From Saccoglossus kowalevskii (lineage: Eukaryota > Hemichordata > Enteropneusta > Harrimaniidae): a stretch of DNA of 27,624 nucleotides. The position numbers and the translations under genes are program-made. Below the pieces are notes generated by a model. The model ran no database searches. It saw only the letters and a program-made list of their open reading frames with translations, and was not told where the DNA came from. The stretch covers positions 1,017,988-1,045,611 of the forward strand of contig NW_003124893.1 of NCBI RefSeq assembly GCF_000003605.2. The letters run 5' to 3'. Shown in pieces: positions 20,654 through 27,624 of the stretch; position 1 is the stretch's first letter, and each line of letters begins with the position of its first letter.

Positions 20654-22299
20654 GTGAGTAGTGTTCAAATAACATTGTTTCACTGACTATTAATATACTA
20701 ACAAATCATCATCTCTACTTGTTGCGTGCATATACTGGCATTTAAATGCATTCACTTGCACTGTGATGAACACATTGGTGTTATAATTAGTTACAATTAT
20801 ATGTATATAGAAGTGTAATTTTAATGGGAATCCGAGTAAAACTATATACTGAAATGCTAGAATAAGTCCAATTTTGCATGCAGTCAATCAATGTGAATGT
20901 CCGAATGTAGTTTACCTTGAGGTTGGAAATATGATGGTCGTAGGTTTTGTCAAGATGCTTGTATGTTAAGAGCATCTTTTGGGTCTACTTCCAAACTTCA
21001 TCCCCTTTGGATAGCCACCTTCATTTCCTCTAATGGTGGGAAGGTTATCCACCTGAATTGGCTCACGAACTCCACTTGGCTTATTGCATAATGTGAGAAT
21101 GGACAGCGTTGGTAGTTATTGATGATCCACATCATCAACCCCTGAATATTATGGACATGAAGTGCATAATCACAGTGGCTTACATCCACCACATTCAACA
21201 CAGCTCTTGTTCTCGCACAGGTAAGATAGTCCAGCTCACATAGGTCCAGTAATCAGGTCTTTGGTATGTTTGAGTGAACGGTCAAAATTCCTCGACAGAA
21301 CCACATGCGGGAGCAGCTTCCTACTAAAGTAACGGGTAGAAATGCTAGACAGTGCAGTGAGCTGTTAAAGATGGATCTGCAATATACATTTATTCTGAAA
21401 TAAAGTCCGAAAAATAGAAATAACTCACTCAACTAAAACATATTTTGAGAACACACTGGCATTAATCAATAAATAATCAATAATCCGTTTGTGGTGTCAA
21501 CGTTATGACGACTTTCATTTAACTTTACACCAACCAAGTGACGACCCTCACTATTTTCGTAATATAATAATATTTAATTGAATTTAAGTCAAGTGTGCGT
21601 AAATTAGGTTTAGTAAAGTAGAGGGTATCGGGCACTTATTATAATTGTACCATACCTACCCCCTTTACTTGACCTAAGCTTTGCAAACATTTCTATGTTA
21701 AGTTACATGATATTCCACTTTTATTTAGTTGAGCTCGACTATGTACTCTAGTAGCTCCAGGTGGTTTTGTGTGCACTTCTATGTACAGAGCTAAACTCTT
21801 CAGGAATACCCTAATTGTACCTTTCAGCTCGTTACTCATCTGTATTGATTTGTCAATGTTATTATTGGGTATTGTATCTACAGTTTCACGAAAGGTATGA
21901 ATTTCAGTAAACACACTTATGCAGCTGCTCATAAGTCAAGGACACTCCTTCATGCGATAGATAGTATTTATATATAACTATATATGTATGTTTTTTTTAA
22001 ATATTATACTCGAAAAACTTTCTTAAGGATGAGTTATTTTCGTGAATTTTGCTTTTTTTGTTAATGAAGAGTTATTACTCTTGTAAAGTTATTGGGCTCA
22101 TAATTTTATTAAAATTAAAACTGAAACACATCTAAAATACTTTTTTTTTAAATAAGAAAAACTACTTGTATAACGGGATACTGTACACTTTGCTCTTGAG
22201 ATAAATAAAAGTCTGGACGCAAACAATAACATTGACTTATTGTGTAATTTGCATAATCCCTTCACGACGGAAACAGTGCACACTGAAGACGACGCGGTC

Positions 22300-22890
22300 A
22301 TATCAACTCCGGCTTCTAGCCCTGAGTACAGTCCTGTAGTTTGACCTTCTTCCGCTGATCCTTCGGCCCCACAGTACTGAAAAGTCACATAGACCGAGGA
22401 TTTGACACCCGCTCACAAATTTATGGCGGAGAACAGTTCTGCAGTGTTCATAATTGTAACCAGCTAAAACATCCATCGACCAATCTAGCGATCACAAATG
22501 CCTTTTTTATGGCCGAAAAATGAACCTACATTACTGGAACGTTGGCGAAAGCAAGTTTTACGCAACGAAACAACGTTTTGTTAATAAATACGTCAAGAAC
22601 AAGATGGCGGCGTATATTTTCGGTTGACGTTAGAAAATGTCGATTTGATCGACCCCAGTGGGAACTCTTATGTAATTTCGCTTCCAGTTAGGGTATTTAG
22701 AATAGTTGGACGTATCGACCTGCTTAATTTTTAACTGCAAAGCTGAATGCCTCTTAAATCGCCCGATGCATTCCTTCACAATAGTGTCGAATCCTCGGTC
22801 TATGCGACTTCTCAGGACTGTGGGGGCCGAATTATCAGCGGAAGGAGGCCAACCTACATGACTGTACTCAGGGCTACTCCGGCTCCTGAT
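22300..22890. repeat. Long inverted repeat, arms about 107 bp, spacer about 375 bp
   Basis: Left arm 22300-22408 and right arm 22784-22890 are reverse complements at about 88 percent by hand alignment, with two small indels. Shared words read outward are ATCCTCGGTCTATG, ACTGTGGGG, ATCAGCGGAAG and GACTGTACTCAGGGCTA. The right arm points into the Mutator-like coding remnant. The spacer includes AAGATGGCGGC at 22601-22611, a perfect YY1-type site common in promoters. It may be terminal repeats of a transposon or two 5' ends inserted head to head. Confidence 0.75.
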
Positions 22891-22974
22891 CAATCACTGC
22901 GAACAAACAGAAACGAAATCTCTAGTTCTACTACGACTGCTGCATCTTTTCGTTGTTTCGAAGATTTATCATGA

Positions 22975-23404
22975 CACAAAAAGAAGAACCCAAGGAAAAA
23001 CTCAAAACGCAGTTCAGAAGAAGCGAACAGAAACGCATTGCCGACAGTACAATGGGGTTCACACTTCAAGTTTGAGTATTCAAACCAAGAAGGTAAAATT
23101 TCGTCAGCAAAACATGATCAATTTCCATCTTCCAAAAAGTCGGGCAGACAATTTAATATCAACCGAAAATCTGTTTTGGTTGGACGAGCAGTTGGGAGAG
23201 ATCGGCGAGGTTTGAAAAAACTAGTGTCTTATATGGGATTGCCGCCGGGCCACCCATTGACAAAGGTCCGTACAAGAACGCCGTTTCCGAAGTTGTGGTG
23301 GAAGCCGAGTGTCAGCTAGAACAAGACATAACGTCGGATGTTGTTGAGTTAATTAGCACTAGGGGTTGGCGTTTAGGCATGTCGACCTCTTTCTCCGGTT
23401 ACTA
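22975..23404 (+). mobile_element. Fossil Mutator-like transposase N-terminal fragment
   Basis: In one frame, 22975-23252 reads a lysine-rich start, then QWGSHFKFEYSNQEGKISS, PSSKKSGRQFNINRKSVLVG and R-A-V-G-R-D-R-R-G-L-K-K-L-V-S-Y-M-G-L-P-P-G. This resembles the animal Mutator-like transposase domain (pattern x-x-N-R-x-x-V-x-A-x-R-x-x-G-x-G-x-x-G-L-x-x-L-x-x-x-x-x-M-P-x-P). After a frameshift near 23252 the remnant continues as PIDKGPYKNAVSEVVVEAE and stops at 23402-23404. The catalytic core is missing. The upstream open frame 22747-22974 is in the same frame, separated by one stop. Confidence 0.5.
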
Positions 23405-24247
23405 GGCAAGCGTTTGTTTTACAGACTACGCTTCGCATGTAAACATGATTTGAATATATAATGAGATGACTAACTGTACTGAAACAACTTCGCTTCTTTT
23501 TGGAGGACGAATACGGGCCCAAAACTTTATATTTTTGGATTTTAATACTGCAAGGCTACTAAGTTACTCCATGTTATGTGTTTTGTTGTAAAAATCAGTC
23601 AATCTGATGCTTCAAATGTCCAAAATTAGCGCAACGTGACAAATGTTTTGTTTTTTGGCGTTTTCAGGCAGAAGAAATCTGACGCCATAGAGGTCATTCA
23701 AGTGAGTTGTGTATCGTCAGAAATTAACCTACTTTTCATGAAATTCACACACATTGATAACGTATTGGCACAGAATAAAACCCTTGAAGCATTTTTTGAT
23801 AACTCCTCGCAATGAAAAATAAAAGGCTTTTAAATTCTATGTCTATGGGTGAAATTAACAAAAAAAATACAAAACCACTATGTTTACTTAGTAATCACGT
23901 GACTAATTCGTGGTACATGTCGCAGATCATTTTTTTCAAAAAGCCAGGAATAAGGGCTTCAAGAAAATATATAATTTGCTATGCTTCAAATTACTTTTTC
24001 TCATGAAAACAGTTTTTACTTTTTAGAGCATGATAAATCTACCGCATCCTTAATGTATATATATAGGAATAAATACTCATTTGACTTGTGTGATTTGCTT
24101 ATTGTATGTTATGATTACTGTACAACATTGCAAAGTGCTTGATCATAAAACGCATCATTTGATATATTTTTCCAAAATGATAATGTTGATGATTTTTTAC
24201 CACGATATCAGTGTAAATACATTTTAAAATGTGTCAACATTCAGACT

Positions 24248-24500
24248 GTGTTTTGCGTGAAAGCACATTTCATTATCAATGCAAATTTCCGGTGGAAACT
24301 TTTTACAAAATGTGTGTCTAGTGAAACCACTTTGAAAAGTGTTGTGATAATAAGCATATATTATACATGTTCCTGGTGGAAGCACTATAAAAATGTCTGT
24401 CCAGTAAAACCGCTTTTAAAGGTGTTGTAATAATAAGCATTTTTATACATGTTCCTGGTGGAAACACTTTTCAATACGTGTTTCTAATGAAAATACAAGG
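24248..24500. repeat. Minisatellite, about 83-bp unit, three copies
   Basis: GGTGGAAAC or GGTGGAAGC anchors recur at 24291, 24375 and 24457. Other shared words are GTGTTGT-ATAATAAGCAT, TATACATGTTCCTGGTGGAA and GTC-AGT-AAACC. Units differ by many substitutions. Lies in copy B intron 2 and is absent from copy A. Confidence 0.8.
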
Positions 24501-24786
24501 ATTTGCACATAATGTAATGTTTTTCAATAAAAGTACAAACTGCTAGTGTTTTCATTATATAATATACATTATGCAAATTATATTTTAAGTGTTTTTAAAG
24601 TGGAGCAAGGTTATAAATATTTTAAATATTTTATCACGAAACAGTAACTCATTAAGTATTTTTTTCTAAAATCGAAAATGTGTTATATACTCAGTTTCGA
24701 AATTATGAAAATATTCTAAACCAAAAATGCAGATGGAAGCCAATGCAAATAGGGATACATTGTTAAATAATGATATTTTCCTGTAG

Positions 24787-24951
24787 ATGTTTTGCAACCT
24801 TTGTACAATCTGATGGTGAATCCACAGTTTATGTTGGTTACAGTGGTATTTGCAATTGACTTAGGTATAGGCGTCGGCTTGGCGGCTTTTACACCTAAAT
24901 TCATCCAAGAAGAATTCTACATGACACCATTGGTTGCAAATCTGACTACAG
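24787..24951 (+). CDS. OATP copy B, coding exon 3 (TM7)
   Basis: 165 nt, residues 345-399, phase 1 in and out. Begins D-V-L-Q-P-L-Y-N-L, then MVNPQFMLVTVVFAIDLGIG for TM7 and FTPKFIQEEFYMTPLVANLT. No ATG-led open frame marks it; it was found by matching copy A. Acceptor TTTTCCTGTAG, donor G|GTAAGT at 24952. Replacements relative to A are Q-T-L to Q-P-L, M-M-N to M-V-N, IALGA to VGLAA, and T-A to T-T at the end. Confidence 0.92.
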
Positions 24952-25557
24952 GTAAGTACAAATATTGACTTTTTTTTACAATTAATTTTATATTGTTTTG
25001 TTGTTGACCGAATCTCTGGACATTGCAAAATCATGTCATATAAATGATTCCAATCAAATTATAAACTCGTTAATGTCAATCAAACCGTTATGGTTTGGCC
25101 AGAAATGAGCAAAATGGTGAAAATTTCTTGCTATTAATTCATTTGGAAATACCATGGAATTGTTCCCTATTTGGAATTCGCATTTCCTAATATGGTATGA
25201 TGCAGATACCCCATGCAATACCGATAAATTATGGTATTCTGTAACTTATGGTGATGTGGATATAAAATAATATTAACAACACTTTTTTTTCAATATTACA
25301 ACATGCATCTTTGGTTTGAGACAAGCCTAATAGCCACAACTAGCACGATTGTGCTAGAAACAGGAGTTACAACAATCCTCCACTACCATATATAATATTT
25401 CCTTCATCAATTTGACCATGTCGACTGGTGTTGTTGTGTGAAAAACTGCTTTTGATATGTTAAGCTCGAACTTTATTACCCGCTAGTACATGCAATAAGT
25501 GCTCTTTCATAAAAAAATATGTCATTTAAGTCTTAACAATATTTCTCCTCTGTCTAG
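24952..25557 (+). other. Intron 3 of copy B (606 nt)
   Basis: Phase 1, GTAAGT to TGTCTAG. The first half matches copy A intron 3. Bases of about 25290-25540 are absent from A and include a small hairpin CTAGCAC-GATT-GTGCTAG (25338-25355). It is probably an inserted element, family unknown. Confidence 0.75.
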
Positions 25558-25759
25558 GAATAGGATTCGGGATACCATACGGCATTGGAGCATGTTTAGG
25601 TGGTTATATTATTAAATGGTTCAAAATAATAAAAGAAGATGCGTTGACAAAGTTTATGATGATTGCAATAGGTGTATCCGGCATATTAAGTTTGTCATTT
25701 TTGTTTGGTTGCAGTGCTGTAACAAACAACAAAGGGTATGCTTATCGAATTGATATTAA
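25558..25759 (+). CDS. OATP copy B, coding exon 4 (TM8-TM9)
   Basis: 202 nt with donor TTAA|GTAAGT at 25760, phase 2, joining exon 5 through a Lys codon. Encodes TM8 (GIGFGIPYGIGACLGGYIIK), the cytosolic turn KWFKIIKEDALTKF, TM9 (MMIAIGVSGILSLSFLFGC) and the loop start SAVTNNKGYAYRIDIK. The GTATGC donor that copy A must use is also present (25736) and would give a protein eight residues shorter, also in frame. The longer form gives about 21 residues between the A-V-T and the first loop cysteine, closer to known OATPs. Confidence 0.88.
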
Positions 25760-25876
25760 GTAAGTTGTACATCTGCCATATGTCACCACTAGATGATATA
25801 CGAGGCTGACACAACTTCCAACACACACATTTAATAAATGCATGTATTCCAATATTTTGTCATCGTTTACTTTCAG

Positions 25877-26015
25877 AATAGACGATCAAAGCTGGACTTT
25901 GGCCTGCATAGCGAGTTGCCATTGTCAATCTGACCTGTATCAGCCTGTGTGTGGTTCTGATGATGTGACTTATAAATCGCCTTGTCATGCGGGTTGTACA
26001 CAATATGACAATATG
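25877..26015 (+). CDS. OATP copy B, coding exon 5 (Kazal-like loop)
   Basis: 139 nt, residues 467-513, phase 2 in and phase 0 out. Reads IDDQSWTLACIASCHC, then LYQPVCGSDDVTYKSPCHAG and C, the OATP Kazal-like signature with the usual His in SPCHAGC. Acceptor TTACTTTCAG after a 117-nt intron, donor ATG|GTAAGA at 26016. Extracellular; the cysteines are expected to be paired. Confidence 0.93.
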
Positions 26016-26925
26016 GTAAGAAGAATTATTGTTTAACAAAGAATTGAGTGCGAGTCTTACATGAAGATCAGCAAGACATACAATTCCAGAAAATTATATA
26101 TTCAGTATACAATTCGTTTGTTTTTATTGAATGTTTGATGCATTCAATCTAACATTGATATGAATAACGATGTAAGGAGGAGGTGACTATTTTTAACCCC
26201 TGACATGACCCATAAGCTGAGACATCAAGTTGTGTGTGAATATTATTGTTTTTCTTTTATTTCAAATGTGTATAACATGTACTAGTTATTTTTGTATAGC
26301 CAATATATTGCGTATGCTGATCACTTGCGGATAACATAAGCCCCAGAAGAAAAAACAAAATGCAAGAATATGTATTGTGTTTATTCTGTCGCAAGTTAAA
26401 TATCAACATGTGTGCTGAAGGTGAACAATATAAATCTAGAGGTATAATCTTGTATGTTGTAGAAGAAACATATTGTAGGATATGAACAGTATTATTTGCA
26501 ATTGACAATGTGGAACTAAACGTTTAACGATCAAATGCGTGCTTTATATGGACAATTACGTTATTATACATATTCGTATTAGTGAAATAACAGAAGACAG
26601 TGACATTAATTAGCATTTCAGCGAGGTATATTGTCACGATATCGCGAATCACGCAATCTCCATAAAAATTGTAACGCAGATTTTGGGAACATATTATGTT
26701 TGTAATTAGAAATAATATGTTAAACTTAAAAATAATTAATTTATATTTGTAATAAGAACATGGAATGGCCAAATTTATATTAAATTATAACCCACTTATT
26801 ATGATCTCACCACCATCGCCCACAATATATACCCTATGTCTTGTTTAGTAAAGGGAATATGGCATATGTCGCTGTAACACACAAAACGAACCGTACAGAT
26901 AATACAAATTTATTTTGATTTACAG
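26016..26925 (+). other. Intron 5 of copy B (910 nt)
   Basis: Phase 0, GTAAGA to TTTACAG. Long blocks match copy A intron 5 (for example the first 30 bases, TTTTTATTGAATGTTTGATG, and the last 50 bases). Small indels account for the extra length. No internal gene seen. Confidence 0.85.
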
Positions 26926-27119
26926 ACATTCGCTGAATGTCGCTGCATACAATCGAACAAATCTACGGTAAATGGAACGTCCCTGGCACCAACGGCAATA
27001 GGGGGCGCGTGTCAACACAGTATGTCGTGTTCGTACTTTATTCCATATGTTATTATGACGATTCTATATACTTTATCTTCCACGATTCGGAATGTACCAA
27101 CTGTTCTCCTCACTATCAG
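26926..27119 (+). CDS. OATP copy B, coding exon 6 (end of cysteine-rich loop, TM10)
   Basis: 194 nt, residues 514-577, phase 0 in, phase 2 out. Begins TFAECRCIQSNKSTVNGT with two potential N-glycosylation sites (NKS, NGT), then GACQHSMSCSYF, TM10 (IPYVIMTILYTLSST) and IRNVPTVLLTIR. The open frame at 26937-27227 is a different frame and is not the protein. Compared with copy A, about ten residues change in the first 38 and only one in the rest. Donor AG|GTAATA at 27120. Confidence 0.92.
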
Positions 27120-27364
27120 GTAATATTAAAGAATGAGAAATTTACTTTACTAGGTTGCAAACAACGTATAGGAAAGACGTTGTGTACTACATCGTCAAAA
27201 AGTTGCATCAAAAGTGTCGGTGAATGAAATGGCATGATATACGTGATAATAACCTGACACAGAATTCTATATAATATATTGACGTCATAATATATATTCA
27301 CTGATTTTGCTTTGTAGTTTTATAAGTTTTTCAATTCTAGATGCTGGATTGTTATTGATTTCAG

Positions 27365-27429
27365 ATCTGTAAATAAAGAAGATAAGACCTTTGCATTAGC
27401 TATGCAATTTATTTTAGCACGATTTGTTG
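27365..27429 (+). CDS. OATP copy B, coding exon 7 (start of TM11)
   Basis: 65 nt, reads R-S-V-N-K-E-D-K-T-F-A-L-A-M-Q-F-I-L-A-R then F-V and a split Gly. Replacements relative to copy A are T to A and I to V. Acceptor GATTTCAG after a 245-nt intron (27120-27364), donor TTG|GTAAGT at 27430. The next intron runs off the window end, so the terminal exon is not seen. Confidence 0.92.
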
Positions 27430-27624
27430 GTAAGTATCATAACTTCTCTTCACTTTCTGCGCAGAATCACGAACTTCCTTTGTATCTGATTAGTTGAATA
27501 GGGGAAATGTTATCGTTTGTATTGCTTACTGTAAAATGTTAGTGACTCGTGTTATGTCAGATGCAGGGGTTATCGGACAGTGTTGTATTTTGTGGTTGGT
27601 GTTTGGTAAATTGTGCAAGTTAAA

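Larger units (their letters stand above)
20654..24786 (+). other. Intron 2 of copy B (4133 nt)
   Basis: Phase 1, GTGAGT to CCTGTAG. Four times the length of the copy A intron. Homology with A holds at 20654-21000, 21485-21730 and the last 60 bases. Nearly 3 kb between about 21740 and 24720 is extra: a head-to-head inverted repeat, a Mutator-like transposase fossil and a minisatellite. A minus-strand open frame at 20998-21201 is unrecognised. Bases 23405-24240 show nothing I can name. Confidence 0.8.
14942..27624 (+). other. Gene span: OATP/SLCO transporter, copy B (3' partial)
   Basis: Second tandem copy with the same exon order and phases as copy A. Seven coding exons (1798 nt) encode about 599 residues. 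With a terminal exon like that of copy A the protein would be about 683 residues, normal for OATPs. All seven junctions have consensus GT-AG ends and no frame break. The cysteine-rich loop region contains eleven cysteines, counting the one in FGCS after TM9. The last intron begins at 27430 and continues past the window end. Confidence 0.88.

Noticed and set aside
20998-21201. Minus-strand frame reading RCPFSHYAISQVEFVSQ
   Set aside because: It reads protein-like but matches no family I can name, and the corresponding copy A intron lacks most of it; chance or an unidentified repeat cannot be told apart.
1-27624. tRNA or rRNA genes
   Set aside because: No GGTTC-A-A-TCC type box B with a matching box A and acceptor stem was found on either strand, and no rRNA core motifs.

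Overview
This is a eukaryotic, animal-type genomic segment: AT-rich, with genes split into short exons by GT-AG introns, and with many decayed transposons and tandem repeats. It holds two tandem, same-strand (+) copies of one gene encoding an organic anion transporting polypeptide (OATP/SLCO family, major facilitator fold, 12 membrane segments). Evidence for the family is the OATP signature region around S-W-L-G-A-W-W-L-G, the Kazal-like cysteine-rich extracellular loop (C-x3-C-x-C ... PVCGSDDVTY ... SPC-x-AGC), and the conserved stretch ending R-F-[IV]-G-P-V-P-F-P-M-L-Y-G. The species cannot be named from sequence. The repeat style and the transposon families suggest a marine invertebrate, which is an inference.

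Layout. Copy A occupies 1-8597. It enters the window inside its first coding exon (equivalent to residue 60 of copy B) and ends at a stop codon at 8595-8597. Eight coding exons are visible: 1-531, 4328-4657, 5682-5846, 6164-6341 (or a stop at 6366), 6692-6833, 7573-7766, 8029-8093 and 8344-8597. Bases 8598-14941 are intergenic, with degenerate repeats, a fossil P-element-like transposase on the minus strand (about 12490-12960), an inverted repeat (14147-14229) and a tandemly duplicated promoter-proximal segment (14468-14919). Copy B starts at ATG 14942. Seven of its expected eight coding exons lie in the window: 14942-15641, 20321-20653, 24787-24951, 25558-25759, 25877-26015, 26926-27119 and 27365-27429. 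Exon 8 must lie beyond 27624.

The two genes share all intron positions and phases visible here, and most introns are still alignable by eye in blocks, so this is a fairly recent whole-gene tandem duplication. Copy B introns 1 and 2 grew by transposon insertion: MITE-like elements at 16811-17270 and 19449-19669, degenerate repeats at about 17940-18610, a head-to-head inverted repeat plus a Mutator-like transposase fossil at 22300-23404, and a minisatellite at 24248-24500. Copy A has its own roughly 214-bp foreign segment at the 3' edge of exon 4. That segment removes the consensus splice donor seen in copy B and places an in-frame stop.

The two products would be plasma-membrane transporters for amphipathic organic anions. 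Divergence between copies is uneven: about 3 percent in exon 1 but about 15 percent in the extracellular half of exon 6. I found no RNA gene, CRISPR array or clearly novel system. The most useful leads are the exon 4 splice-donor problem in copy A, the mosaic divergence, and the duplicated 5' region of copy B with a start-overlapping upstream ORF.
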